Assembly (NCBI RefSeq): GCF_014647875.1
Contig: NZ_BMQA01000006.1
Coordinates: 124,001-188,000 of the forward strand
DNA length: 64,000 bases
Direction of reading: 5' to 3'
From: Streptomyces brasiliensis
GTDB taxonomy: Bacteria; Actinomycetota; Actinomycetes; Streptomycetales; Streptomycetaceae
Shown piece by piece: positions 1 to 9,039 of this stretch (position 1 is its first letter; each line of letters starts with the position of its first letter). The position numbers and the translations under genes are program-made. The notes beneath the pieces are model-generated. The model was given only the letters and a program-made list of their open reading frames with translations. It searched no databases and had not been told where the DNA came from.

Positions 1-34
1 GATTTCACAACAAGCCGGTACCGCCCGAGATCGC

Positions 35-493
35 CTACGGGTTCTCCCAAGCCCCCGGCTCCGCCGCGAGTTCCCGCACCGGCTCCGGCAGTGCCCCCGT
101 CGCCAGGTCCGAGACCGTGACCCCCTCCAGGATCTTGCGGACGTTCGCGCGCAGGGCGATCCAGAGCGGGAGCAGGGGTTCGGCCGTGCCCGTGTAGGAG
201 AGCCCCGTCGGGCGTTCCCCCCGCACCGAGACGATCGGGCCGTCGACCGCGCGGATCACGTCGGCGACCGTGATCAGTGTCGCCTCCCTGGCCAGGCGGT
301 AGCCGCCGCCCCCGCCACGCCGGCTGTCCACGATTCCGGCGCGCCGGAGGTCGCCGAGGATGCCTTCCAAGAACTTGTGCGGGATACCCTGTTCGGCGGC
401 GATTTCCTCTGCCTTCACCGGGGCGTCACCATGCCGTACGGCCAGCTCGAGAGCCGCCCGTACCGCGTAATCCGCCCGCGCCGAGATCCTCAT
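35..493 (-). CDS. Rrf2 family transcriptional regulator
   Basis: The 152-residue protein has the Rrf2 winged-helix layout: an N-terminal stretch beginning MRISARADYAVRAALELAV, a recognition region (EEIAAEQGIPHKFLEGILGD), a glycine-rich wing (RRGGGGGYRLAR) and a C-terminal dimerisation helix. Family members such as IscR and NsrR carry three Cys for an Fe-S cluster. None is present here, so a cluster-free regulator is inferred. I chose the ATG at 493 because it starts at the canonical family N-terminus; the same frame stays open further upstream but that part is low-complexity. It is divergent from the beta-galactosidase gene, so the two may share a control region at 494-566. The target genes are unknown. 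Confidence 0.88.
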   Translation of the reverse strand: MRISARADYAVRAALELAVRHGDAPVKAEEIAAEQGIPHKFLEGILGDLRRAGIVDSRRGGGGGYRLAREATLITVADVIRAVDGPIVSVRGERPTGLSYTGTAEPLLPLWIALRANVRKILEGVTVSDLATGALPEPVRELAAEPGAWENP

Positions 494-566
494 GGGTCCA
501 TTGTGGGCCGTGTGACCGTGGAGAATGGCCGGACCCGCGCCCCGTAGGATCGCCACGGAGGAACCC

Positions 567-3554
567 TTGGCGCTCAGCAGACGTTCATTCAGTGCCCTGG
601 CCGGCTCGGCCGCACTCGGCTTCGCCCTGGGCGGCAGCGGCGGCCCCGGGGCACCTTCGGCGTACGCCGCGCGCAGTGTGCCGACCGGTCCCGCGCCGGC
701 CCCGCCCGGCGCGGACGGACGCACACACACGATCGGGTACGACCACTACTCGCTGCTGGTGGACGGCAGACGCCTGGTCGTGTGGTCCGGTGAGATGCAT
801 CCCTTCCGGCTGCCCAGCCCCTCCCTGTGGCGCGATGTGCTCCAGAAGATGCGAGCCCATGGATACAACGCCGTCAGTATCTATGTGTCCTGGAATGTCC
901 ATTCCCCTGCCCCGGGACAGTACGATTTCACCGGCGTCCGGGATCTGGGTCTCTTCCTGCGCACCGCCACGGAGACCGGGCTCTACGTCATCGTGCGTCC
1001 CGGGCCCTACATCAACGCCGAGATCGACGGCGGCGGCTTCCCCGGCTGGCTCACCGCCACCAAGGGAACCGCCCGGACCGCCGACCCCACCTACCTGTCG
1101 CACGTCGACGAGTGGTTCACCGCCGTGAACCGGATCATCCGGCGGCATCTGTTCACCGAGGGCCGCGGCACCGTACTGCTGTACCAGATCGAGAACGAGT
1201 ACGACGCCCACGTCACCGACGGCACCGGCCGCTCCTACATGTCCCATTTGTACGAGAAGGTGCGCCGGGACGGGATCGACGTGCCCCTCTTCCACAATGA
1301 CAAGGGGCGCAACGGGTACTGGGTCCCCGGGGCGTTCGACACCCACGGTGAGAGCGGTGGGTGGCTGTACGGGTTCGACGGGTATCCGTCACCCTCCCAG
1401 GTGCCGCCCGACTGGGGGCACTTCGGCGTCGGCGGGGCCAAGGGCGGCGCCACGGCCAGTCCGCGTACGCCCGGGTTCGTGCCCGAGTTCGGGGGCGGCT
1501 GGTTCGATCCGTGGGGCGGGGTGGAGTTCCAGGGGAAGGGGTACGCCGAGTCGCGGCGCACCCGGGACGCGGCCTACGAGCGGCGTTTCTGTCTGACCAA
1601 CCTCGCCAACGGGCTCACGCTGCACAACGTCTACATGGCCTTCGGCGGCACCTCCTGGGGCTGGCTGCCCGCGCCGGTCGTCTACACGTCGTACGACTAC
1701 GGCGCAGCCATCGACGAGGCCCGCAACGTCACCCCCAAGGCGGCCCCGATGCACGAGCTCGGGCACATGGTCCAGCGCGTGCCCGACTTCGCCAAGCTCG
1801 ACAAGGCGGCATCGGTCGAAGCCGCGGACCTGAAGGTCTACCACCTCACCAACCCCGACACCGCGGCCCATGTGTACGTCGTCCGCAACGACGGGGACGA
1901 GGAGGTCACTTCCACGCTGCCGACCGACGCCGGCGAGCTCCAGCTCACCGTCCCGGCCCATGACGCCCGGCTGCTGACCACCGGGCTCTCCCTCGGCAAG
2001 CGGAGGCTGCGGTACTGCACCGCCCAGCCGATGGCGGTGCTCACCGCGGGACGGCAGGACATCGCGCTGTTCAGCGGGCGGTACGGCGACATGGCGCACC
2101 TCGTGCTGGAGTGCCCGAGCGAGCCCCTCGTCAACCGGCTGGACGCGGAGGCCGCGTGGGTCTACGACCGGAACGCGCTGCACGTGACCGTCCCCCTGGG
2201 CCAGGGCGGGCTGACCCGGGTACTGGTCGAGCACGGCGAGAGCGAGACGCCGCTGCTGCTCCTCTTCGCCGACGACGCGACCGCCATGCGCCTCTTCCCG
2301 TACGACACCCCGTCCGGGACCGTGCTGGTCTACGGCCCGGCGCTGCTGCGTGACGTCGCACTCGACGGCTCGACGGTACGGCTGACCGGCGACGTCATCC
2401 AGCAGACCGGTCTCGAGGTGTGGGGGCCGCGCGGCATGGCGGCCGTGGAGTGGAACGGGCGCCCGGTGCGGATGCGCACAGCAATGGCCGGAAGCCTGGT
2501 GTCCGAGGCACTGATGCCGGGGGTCACGAAACCGGTGCTGCCGGCGATCGGCGGCTGGCGGCGCCGGAGCGAGAACCCCGAGGCCGCGCCCGGCTTCGAC
2601 GACTCGGCGTGGACGGTCGCAGACAGGACGACGTCGTTCAGCACGACGCCCGTGCCCAAGGGGCAGCCGGTGCTGTTCGCCGACGACTACGGCTTCCACT
2701 ACGGCGACGTCTGGTACCGCGGGCACCTCGACGCCACCGCCGGTCTGGAGTCCGTCTCCCTCGCCTACAGCACGGGCACCCAGGGCATGCTCATGGCCTG
2801 GCTGGACGGTCACCCGCTGGGCTCGCACCGGATGCCCGTGCCGGACAAGAAAACGGTCAGGCAGGGGAGTTGGGCGGACACGGCCACCTTCTCCATCGCC
2901 CAACTGCCCGAGGGCGTACGCGAAAAGCTGACCGCGCCCGGCGGCCACGTGCTGTCCGTGCTCGTGCGGCGCATGCAGCACGACCAGGACGGCAAGGCCC
3001 TCGACACGCACAAGGTGGCCCGCGGGCTGACCGAGGTGACCTTCAAGGGGGCCTCGCCCAAGGTGAGTTGGCGGATCCAGGGCGAGGCCGCGCCGGATCC
3101 GGTGCGCGGGCCGCAGAACAACGGCGGTCTGTACGGGGAGCGGGAGGGCTGGCATCTGCCCGGCTTCGCGGACGGCGGCTGGAAGCCGGCCGGCTTCCCA
3201 CGCGCGGACCAGGGGCAGGGCGTGACCTGGTACCGGACGAGCTTCAAGCTGTCGCTGCCGGGTGACGTCGACGCCTCGGTGGGCCTGGTCCTGGAGGACG
3301 ACCCGGCCCGCGCCTACCGGGTGCAGATCTTCCTCAACGGCTGGAACATGGGCCAGTACATCAACGACGTCGGCCCGCAGCACACCTTCGTCCTGCCGAA
3401 CGGCATCCTGCGCACCCGGGGCACCAACACCCTGGCCCTGGCCGTCCTGTCCGACGGCACCACGGAGTCGGGACCCGGCCAGGTGCGGCTGACCCTGCTG
3501 GGCAGCGCGGCCGGAGGACTGCCGGTGACAGCGGTGGACTCCCCCGGCCGATGA
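567..3554 (+). CDS. Secreted beta-galactosidase, glycoside hydrolase family 35
   Basis: The protein is predicted to release terminal beta-galactosyl residues outside the cell. GH35 features are clear: an N-terminal TIM barrel with WSGEMHPFRLPSPSLWRD near the start, the proton-donor region LLYQIENEYD and the nucleophile region PEFGGGWFDPWGG. They are followed by beta-sandwich domains with jelly-roll features (WYRGHLDATAG; TWYRTSFKL). The N-terminus is a twin-arginine signal peptide (LSRRSFSALAGSAALGFALG). I chose the TTG at 567 because GGAGGA at 557-562 sits 4 nt upstream and gives a compact Tat leader; an in-frame ATG at 525 would add 14 residues and has no clear ribosome-binding site. The protein is about 995 residues, within the range of large bacterial GH35 enzymes. 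It is divergent from the Rrf2 gene. Confidence 0.9.
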   Translation: MALSRRSFSALAGSAALGFALGGSGGPGAPSAYAARSVPTGPAPAPPGADGRTHTIGYDHYSLLVDGRRLVVWSGEMHPFRLPSPSLWRDVLQKMRAHGYNAVSIYVSWNVHSPAPGQYDFTGVRDLGLFLRTATETGLYVIVRPGPYINAEIDGGGFPGWLTATKGTARTADPTYLSHVDEWFTAVNRIIRRHLFTEGRGTVLLYQIENEYDAHVTDGTGRSYMSHLYEKVRRDGIDVPLFHNDKGRNGYWVPGAFDTHGESGGWLYGFDGYPSPSQVPPDWGHFGVGGAKGGATASPRTPGFVPEFGGGWFDPWGGVEFQGKGYAESRRTRDAAYERRFCLTNLANGLTLHNVYMAFGGTSWGWLPAPVVYTSYDYGAAIDEARNVTPKAAPMHELGHMVQRVPDFAKLDKAASVEAADLKVYHLTNPDTAAHVYVVRNDGDEEVTSTLPTDAGELQLTVPAHDARLLTTGLSLGKRRLRYCTAQPMAVLTAGRQDIALFSGRYGDMAHLVLECPSEPLVNRLDAEAAWVYDRNALHVTVPLGQGGLTRVLVEHGESETPLLLLFADDATAMRLFPYDTPSGTVLVYGPALLRDVALDGSTVRLTGDVIQQTGLEVWGPRGMAAVEWNGRPVRMRTAMAGSLVSEALMPGVTKPVLPAIGGWRRRSENPEAAPGFDDSAWTVADRTTSFSTTPVPKGQPVLFADDYGFHYGDVWYRGHLDATAGLESVSLAYSTGTQGMLMAWLDGHPLGSHRMPVPDKKTVRQGSWADTATFSIAQLPEGVREKLTAPGGHVLSVLVRRMQHDQDGKALDTHKVARGLTEVTFKGASPKVSWRIQGEAAPDPVRGPQNNGGLYGEREGWHLPGFADGGWKPAGFPRADQGQGVTWYRTSFKLSLPGDVDASVGLVLEDDPARAYRVQIFLNGWNMGQYINDVGPQHTFVLPNGILRTRGTNTLALAVLSDGTTESGPGQVRLTLLGSAAGGLPVTAVDSPGR

Positions 3555-3790
3555 CCACTGGGCGAGCCGGATCGCGTTCCAGGACAGCGGCTCGAGTACG
3601 GGGGTGAGCCAGCCGTCCCTTACGACGGTGCTCTCGGTCCGGTGCGCTGTGACCCGTTCCGGGGCGTCCGGGTCGGCGTCCGTGGCGATGGTTACCTGTT
3701 GAACGAACGGTCGCCGGATCTCATGGCGCGGACTCAGGTGGACGCGTAATCTCGGACGAGCCGCCGTCCGGCGGGGCGAAGGGGGAGGCG

Positions 3791-4390
3791 ATGGACATCG
3801 CGGGCGCGCGGCAGGGGGCGGCCCGGCTCGTCGCGAGGCTGCTCGGCCCGCGGCGCGGCGGCAGCAGGCGCCGGCTGGCCGCCGGTCTCGCCCGTGCGGT
3901 GCGTGCCCGGCCCCAAGCACCCACCGGCTTACGCGAGTTGTGCGGCGCACTGTGCGAGGAGATGACGGAGCAACGCGGTGGACGGCGCGTCAAACTGCGC
4001 TTCGAGCGGTTCCCGGACGAGATCGAAGTCACCGGTCTGTGCGTGGAGTTCGCCGACTTCGACCTGGTGATCGTCGAGGAACGCGCCGAGGCCGTCCAGC
4101 AACTCGTCATACTCGGCCATGAGTTGTGGCATCTGCACGCCGGTCACCGGCATCACCATCCGCTCGGTGCCGAGGCCGCCCGCGCCTTCGCCGAAGCTCC
4201 CGGGCTGAGCGGTGACGCGCTGACCGTGGCCGCGCGCAACGGTTCCCGCAAGGCCGACGAGGCCGAGGCCGACGACTTCGGCCACCGGCTGGCCGCCCTG
4301 TTCCGGTCCCGGCTCGCCGGTCCGGCCGCGCCGCCCGACCCCCTCCAGCGGGCCCTGGGCTACCGCGGCCGTACGGGAGCGGAACGGTGA
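3791..4390 (+). CDS. ImmA/IrrE-like zinc peptidase, annotated toxin component in Streptomyces
   Basis: This 199-residue protein has an HELWHLHAGH segment, an HExxH zinc-peptidase motif of the ImmA/IrrE type, near residue 115. It is preceded by a beta-rich segment (VKLRFERFPDEIEVTGLCVE). The N-terminal 40 residues are Arg/Ala-rich. Streptomyces proteins of this kind are often labelled toxin-antitoxin system, toxin component, and usually lie beside an XRE-type helix-turn-helix gene. No such gene is visible here in the 236 nt upstream. The start is the ATG at 3791, with GGGGGAGG 2 nt upstream. Its stop overlaps the next start by 4 nt, so the three genes from 3791 to 7057 are probably one operon. 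Substrate and true toxicity are unknown. Confidence 0.75.
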   Translation: MDIAGARQGAARLVARLLGPRRGGSRRRLAAGLARAVRARPQAPTGLRELCGALCEEMTEQRGGRRVKLRFERFPDEIEVTGLCVEFADFDLVIVEERAEAVQQLVILGHELWHLHAGHRHHHPLGAEAARAFAEAPGLSGDALTVAARNGSRKADEAEADDFGHRLAALFRSRLAGPAAPPDPLQRALGYRGRTGAER

Positions 4391-5616
4391 ACGGGCTGGC
4401 GCTGGACCCCTCAGGCGTCCTCAGCGAGTTCTACATCTCCTTCTGGATCCCCACGGCGGTGCTGACGGCGGCCCTGGTGATCAAGCTGCCTACGATCGTC
4501 CGGCTCTGGCGGGACCCGCTGCTGCGTGCCGTAGGAGGGCTGCTGCTGCTCGCCTGCGCGGTGTTCGTCTTCGTGACGCCGTCGACGATCGCCTGGACCA
4601 ACCAGGTCACCGGCGTGCCCAACATCTCGGCGCCGTGGTGCTATTCGCTGCTCACCGCGTTCTGCGGCTCCTGTCTGCTGCTGATCATCGCCTGGCGTCA
4701 CGGCCTGTCGGAACGCTCGGCCGCGACACGGCGCGCGATGCGCTGGGTCGTCTCCGTCTACTCGGGCGTGATCGTCGCCCTGTGGGTGCTGTTCGCGCTC
4801 GCGGACGCGCCGGTCGAGCGGCTGAGAGACCTGGACACCTACTACGCGAACACGCCGTTCATGCGCGAGGAGATCCTGCTCTACCTCGGCGCACACGCGG
4901 TCGCCTGTCTCATCACGTCCTGGCTGATCTGGAACTGGGTACGCACCGAGGGCCTCGACGCCTGGCTGCGCTGGGGTCTGAAGCTGCTGGGCGCGGGCTA
5001 CGTGCTGAACCTGATCTTCGACGGGTCCAAGCTGACAGCCGTCTTCGCGCGCTGGCTCGGGCGGGACCTGGACTGGCTGAGCACCGATCTGGCGCCGCCG
5101 GTCGCCGCCCTGTCCGCCATCCTGATCGCGGTCGGCTTCATCCTTCCGCACGCCGGCCAGTACGCGCACGACCGCTGGCGGCTGCGCTTGGCACACCGCG
5201 AACTGCGGCCGCTGTACCAGCTGATGAAGACGGTCAGCGGTACGGGCGTCCCGCGCGTGCGTGCCACACCCGAACTCCGGCTGACCCGGCGTGAAACGTT
5301 CATCCGGGACGTACTGCTGCCGCTGGCCCGGTACATCGACACGGACCTGGGCCGGCGGGCGTACGACGCGGCGCTCGAGCTCGGCCATCCGCCGCGCCGG
5401 GCGGGCGCGCTGGCCGCCGCGGTGAGCATCCTGGACGCCGTCGACGCCCGCCGCCGTACGCCGGAGCCGCCGTCCGACGCGGCCGTCGGACCCGACACGA
5501 CGAACCTGCTCCAGGAGATCGGGGCCGTCTCCCGAGCCCTCCGCCATCCCGACGACATCGCGGCGGTACGCGCGCGTGCGGCCGTCCCAGCAGAGAGCGT
5601 TGCCGTACATGAGTGA
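4387..5616 (+). CDS. MAB_1171c-type integral membrane protein
   Basis: A 409-residue protein whose first 260 residues contain about seven hydrophobic segments (for example around 12-32, 42-65, 84-104, 120-140, 165-185, 203-220 and 240-255). A hydrophilic C-terminal domain of about 140 residues follows (LTRRETFIRDVLLPLARYID). This layout matches the MAB_1171c family called a putative transporter in actinobacteria. The C-terminal domain is cytoplasmic by inference. It overlaps the upstream protease gene by 4 nt and the downstream FAD gene by 8 nt, which indicates translational coupling. The same trio of peptidase, MAB_1171c protein and FAD enzyme is common in Streptomyces as I recall it, but no biochemical role is known to me. 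Confidence 0.72.
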   Translation: MNGLALDPSGVLSEFYISFWIPTAVLTAALVIKLPTIVRLWRDPLLRAVGGLLLLACAVFVFVTPSTIAWTNQVTGVPNISAPWCYSLLTAFCGSCLLLIIAWRHGLSERSAATRRAMRWVVSVYSGVIVALWVLFALADAPVERLRDLDTYYANTPFMREEILLYLGAHAVACLITSWLIWNWVRTEGLDAWLRWGLKLLGAGYVLNLIFDGSKLTAVFARWLGRDLDWLSTDLAPPVAALSAILIAVGFILPHAGQYAHDRWRLRLAHRELRPLYQLMKTVSGTGVPRVRATPELRLTRRETFIRDVLLPLARYIDTDLGRRAYDAALELGHPPRRAGALAAAVSILDAVDARRRTPEPPSDAAVGPDTTNLLQEIGAVSRALRHPDDIAAVRARAAVPAESVAVHE

Positions 5617-7057
5617 TCGCACCACCACCGCCGTCGTCCTCGGCGGCTCCCTCGCCGGGCTGCTCGCGGCCCGCGCCCTGGCCTCCTTCGCGGACCGCGT
5701 CCTCGTGGTCGAGCGGGACGCGCTGCCCGGCGGACCCGAGCCGCGCAGGGGGCTGCCGCAGGCCCGGCACGTGCACCAACTGTGGTCCGGAGGCGCACGG
5801 GCACTGGAGCAGCTGGTCCCCGGGGTGACGGCACGGCTGCGGGCGGCGGGGGTTACGCGGCTGCCGGTGACGACCGACATGGTGGCGCTGTCGCCGTACG
5901 GCTGGTACCGGCGCTGGGAGGAGTCGGCGTTCGTGCTGCCGAGCAGCCGGGACCTGCTGGACTGGGTCGTGCGCTCGGAGGTGCTGGCCGACGGGCGGAT
6001 CGAGCTGCTGGAACGGACCGAGGCGGTCGGCCTGTCGGGCACGGACACGGGCGTGACGGGGGTACGGCTGCGGGAGCACCCGGGTGGGCCCGGATCGGAC
6101 GGCGGGGCGGGCCGGAAGAGACCCGGCGCGGAGCGCACGCTCTCGGCCGACCTGGTCGTCGACGCGACCGGGCGCGGCTCGCGCGCTCCGCACTGGCTGA
6201 CCTCCCTCGGGCTGCCCGCGCCCGAACGCCGCGAGGTCGACTCCGGGATCGCCTACGCGACGCGGGTGTTCCGGGCGCCGGAAGGGGCGCGGGGCGGGTT
6301 CCCGATCGTCAACGTCCAGGGGGATCCGCGGGGCGGGCGTCGCCCCGGACGGGGTGGGGTGCTGATGCCGGTCGAGGACGGCAAGTGGATGATCACGCTG
6401 TACGGCAGCCGGGGTGGCGAACCGACCGCCGATGCCGGGGACTTCGCCCGGTACGCCCGGGATGAGCTGGCACATCCGGTCATCGCCGAGCTGATGACCA
6501 ACGCCGAACCCCTGGGCGAGGAGGTCGCGTTCACCAGGACCACGGCCAACCAGCGCCATTTCTACGAGCGGATGCCCGTATGGCCGGAGAACTTCGTGGT
6601 GCTCGGGGATGCGTTGTGTGCGCTGAACCCGGTGTACGGGCACGGGATGTCGGTGGCGGCACAAGAGGCATGGAAGGTACGGGATGTGATCGAGCGTCAG
6701 GGCGGCGACCTGGGCACACCCGGGCTTGCCCGGCTGTTGCAGCGGGCGGTCGGCCGGGCGGCTCGGGCGGCGTGGGATCTGTCGACGGGGACGGATGTCT
6801 TCTATCCGGGGGCTACGGACGGTGGGCCTACGCTGCGGGAGCGAGTGGCTGCGGCTTATGTGGGGCGGCTGTTGTACACGGCGACGGGGAATGGGCGGAT
6901 CGCTCGGCGGGTGACCGATGTGACGTCGCTCGAGCGGGGAGTGGAGGTGTTGTTGGCGCCCAGTGTGGTGCTGGCGGCGGTTGTCGGACCGTTGAAGCCC
7001 GCGCTGAGCGGGCCGCCGCTGACCGCGGAGGAGCGCAAGGCGGCGGGGCTGTTGTAG
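5609..7057 (+). CDS. FAD-dependent monooxygenase/oxidoreductase
   Basis: The protein (482 residues from the ATG at 5609) starts with a Rossmann FAD-binding motif (AVVLGGSLAGLLAARAL). It has a later FAD-contact segment (FVVLGDALCALNPVYGHGM), the GD motif typical of the PHBH/2-polyprenyl-6-methoxyphenol hydroxylase group. The C-terminal 100 residues are helical and carry no obvious extra cofactor motif. Start choice: the reading frame is open from 5576, but MSDRTTTAVVLGG begins directly at the Rossmann fold and the ATG overlaps the preceding stop. It is the third gene of the 3791-7057 operon. The substrate is unknown; geranylgeranyl-reductase-like and halogenase-like relatives share this fold. 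Confidence 0.82.
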   Translation: MSDRTTTAVVLGGSLAGLLAARALASFADRVLVVERDALPGGPEPRRGLPQARHVHQLWSGGARALEQLVPGVTARLRAAGVTRLPVTTDMVALSPYGWYRRWEESAFVLPSSRDLLDWVVRSEVLADGRIELLERTEAVGLSGTDTGVTGVRLREHPGGPGSDGGAGRKRPGAERTLSADLVVDATGRGSRAPHWLTSLGLPAPERREVDSGIAYATRVFRAPEGARGGFPIVNVQGDPRGGRRPGRGGVLMPVEDGKWMITLYGSRGGEPTADAGDFARYARDELAHPVIAELMTNAEPLGEEVAFTRTTANQRHFYERMPVWPENFVVLGDALCALNPVYGHGMSVAAQEAWKVRDVIERQGGDLGTPGLARLLQRAVGRAARAAWDLSTGTDVFYPGATDGGPTLRERVAAAYVGRLLYTATGNGRIARRVTDVTSLERGVEVLLAPSVVLAAVVGPLKPALSGPPLTAEERKAAGLL

Positions 7058-7113
7058 GTGCGGCCAGGGCCGGCCGGGGGTGGGTTTCGCTCGCCCGCGC
7101 TTGCGGGTTGCCT

Positions 7114-7143
7114 CCCCCGCTCTCGGCTCCGCTAGAGCGGGGG
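7114..7143. terminator. Hairpin terminator / intergenic repeat
   Basis: CCCCCGCTCT at 7114-7123 pairs perfectly with AGAGCGGGGG at 7134-7143 around a 10-nt loop. It lies between the convergent ends of the FAD gene (7057) and the SMP-30 gene (7258), where a bidirectional terminator is expected. Further GC-rich partial repeats continue to about 7200, as in many Streptomyces intergenic repeats. There is no U-tract, which is usual in this genus. Confidence 0.6.
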
Positions 7144-7257
7144 ACCCCCATCGCCCACCCGTGCCGCCTGGGGGTCCCCAGGCCCTTGAGGTGCGGGGGG
7201 GGACACGACTGCCCGCAGCTACGCGGAGAGGGGTGGGCCCGCCGGGCCCGGCTTCGT

Positions 7258-8121
7258 TCAGCCCTCGAAGGCCGGTTGTGGTACTCCCTTCCCCGCTCCC
7301 GGGATCACCAGTACCGACCCCGCCACCGGATGCGGCCGGTCCAAGCCCACCCTCGCCGTTGTGACGTACAGGTCCGTCAGGTCCGGCCCCCCGAACGCGC
7401 ACGCCGTCGTCCGCGGTGTCGGCAGCGGGATCACGCGGTCCAGCTCGCCCGCCGGCGTGTAGCGGCGCACCGCCCCGCCGTCCCACAGCGCCACCCACAC
7501 ACATCCGTCCGCGTCCACCGTGAGGCCGTCGGGATAGCCCGCGCTCTCCTCGACGGTCGTCAGCGGACGCCGGTTCAGGGCCTGTTCACCGTCGTAGTCG
7601 AAGACGTCTATCCGGCGCGTGGGTGTGTCGATGTAGTACAGGAGGCGGCCGTCGGGGCTCCAGCCCGTGCCGTTGCTCACCGTCACCGAGGGGAGGATCG
7701 TGCGGGTCTCGCCCGTGCCCGTGATCCGCGACAGCGCGCCGCCGCCCGCCGTCTCGTCGTACCGCATCGTGCCCGCCCACAGCGAACCGTCCGGAGCCAC
7801 CGCCGCGTCGTTCGCGCGGCGGCCGGGGACCGGCTCACGGTGCAGCCAGTGGAAGGTGTCGTCCGGGTCCAACAGGCCCACTCCGTCACGGAGGTTGAGG
7901 ACCAGGCCGCCGCCCGCCCTCGGCTTCGCCGCGCCCACGTGCTGGTCCGTCGCGCGGACCGTGCGGCGGCCCGTCGAGGGATCGTACGTGTGGATCCGTG
8001 AGCCCAGGATGTCCAGCCAGATGAGGCGGCCGGCGGCCGGGTCCCACGTGGGGCCCTCGCCGAGCGTCGCCTCCGCGCGCACCGCGACCTCGAACGCCGA
8101 GTGAGCCGTGTGAACCGTCAT
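7258..8121 (-). CDS. SMP-30/gluconolactonase family sugar-lactone hydrolase
   Basis: A 287-residue six-bladed beta-propeller protein. It shows the family motifs EGPTWDPAAGRLIWLDI near the start, RANDAAVAPDGSLWAGTM in the middle, SNGTGWSPDGRLLYYIDT, and YPDGLTVDADGCVWVALWDG. Together these supply the Glu, Asn and Asp ligands of the divalent metal site. Family members hydrolyse aldonolactones such as gluconolactone or L-arabinono-lactone. The start ATG at 8121 overlaps the stop of the upstream IclR gene by 4 nt (ATGA), so the two are co-transcribed and the regulator very probably controls the enzyme. The exact sugar lactone cannot be read from the sequence. Confidence 0.9.
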   Translation of the reverse strand: MTVHTAHSAFEVAVRAEATLGEGPTWDPAAGRLIWLDILGSRIHTYDPSTGRRTVRATDQHVGAAKPRAGGGLVLNLRDGVGLLDPDDTFHWLHREPVPGRRANDAAVAPDGSLWAGTMRYDETAGGGALSRITGTGETRTILPSVTVSNGTGWSPDGRLLYYIDTPTRRIDVFDYDGEQALNRRPLTTVEESAGYPDGLTVDADGCVWVALWDGGAVRRYTPAGELDRVIPLPTPRTTACAFGGPDLTDLYVTTARVGLDRPHPVAGSVLVIPGAGKGVPQPAFEG

Positions 8122-8891
8122 GCCGCACTCCGGTGGCCCAGGCGCTCGGACAGTTCGGCCGCGCCCTTGGCGGCCAGCTGCTCCAGTTCGGCGCGGCGTT
8201 CGTCGCTCCAGCGGATCATGGGGACCGAGATGGAGAGGGCCGCGACGACCTGGCCGGTGCGGTCGCGGACCGGGGCGGCCACGCAGGACACGTCCGGGTT
8301 GGACTCGCGGCTCTCCACCGCGATGCCCCGCTGCCTGATCCCGGCCAGCGCCGCGCGCAGCGCGACCGGGTCGGTGATGCTGTTGGGGGTCATCGCGACC
8401 AGTTCGGCGCCGTCCGGGACGCGTGCCGCGAGCTCCGGCTCGGGCAGCGAGGCCAGCAGCATCTTGCCGACCGAGGTGCAGTGGGCGGGCAGCCTGCGCC
8501 CCGCCGCCGACACCATGCGTACCGCGTGCGTCGAGTCGACCTTGGCGATGTAGATGACGTCGGTGCCCTCGAGGATGGCCACATGGACCGTCTCGTCGCA
8601 CGTCTCGGCGACGGACCGGGCGACCTGCTGGCCCTCGGCCGCGAGGTCGAGCTGCTCGGCGTAGCGGCTGCCGAGCTGGTACGGGCGTACGCCGAGCCGG
8701 TAGCGTCCGGGCTGTCCGGGCACGGGCACGATGTACGACCGTGCGGCGAGCGTGGTGACCAGTTCGTGCACGGTGGTGCGGGGCAGCTGGAGCCTGCGCA
8801 CGATGTCGGGGGCGGAGAGCGTCCCGTCCCCGTCGAGGAAGAGCTCGAGAATGTCGAGAGCCCGGGTCACGGCAGGTACGAGGCGTCCCAT
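8118..8891 (-). CDS. IclR family transcriptional regulator
   Basis: The 257-residue protein has the IclR arrangement. An N-terminal winged helix-turn-helix (ALDILELFLDGDG, then LSAPDIVRRLQLPRTTVHELV) is followed by an effector-binding GAF-like domain (VHVAILEGTDVIYIAKVDS, LPAHCTSVGKMLLASL, GIAVESRESNPDVSCVAAPV). It is coupled to the SMP-30 lactonase gene by a 4-nt overlap, so it probably senses the sugar acid or lactone handled by that enzyme. A palindrome around GAAATTTC lies 29 nt upstream of its start and is a good candidate for its own operator. Confidence 0.92.
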   Translation of the reverse strand: MGRLVPAVTRALDILELFLDGDGTLSAPDIVRRLQLPRTTVHELVTTLAARSYIVPVPGQPGRYRLGVRPYQLGSRYAEQLDLAAEGQQVARSVAETCDETVHVAILEGTDVIYIAKVDSTHAVRMVSAAGRRLPAHCTSVGKMLLASLPEPELAARVPDGAELVAMTPNSITDPVALRAALAGIRQRGIAVESRESNPDVSCVAAPVRDRTGQVVAALSISVPMIRWSDERRAELEQLAAKGAAELSERLGHRSAA

Positions 8892-8919
8892 GTCCGGCCC
8901 CCTCCCTTGAGTCTGCGTC

Positions 8920-8936
8920 TGTTCGAAATTTCAACA
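8920..8936. promoter_or_regulatory. Probable IclR operator
   Basis: TGTTCGAAATTTCAACA contains a perfect 8-bp palindrome GAAATTTC. It is flanked by TGTT and AACA half-sites offset by one base. It sits just upstream of the IclR start at 8891 and is AT-rich against a GC-rich background. IclR-family regulators commonly bind short palindromes of this kind in their own promoters. Confidence 0.5.
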
Positions 8937-9039
8937 GGCGATCGGCATGACGAACACAGGTTAGCCATGGGCGGTTGCACGGGCAATGGGTGCGCGAACC
9001 GGCGACCGGCAACGCGTCCGGTGGGCGACCATGGGTCGC

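Noticed and set aside
1389..3950. 853-codon minus-strand frame over the beta-galactosidase gene
   Set aside because: Shadow of the GH35 gene; no recognisable motifs.
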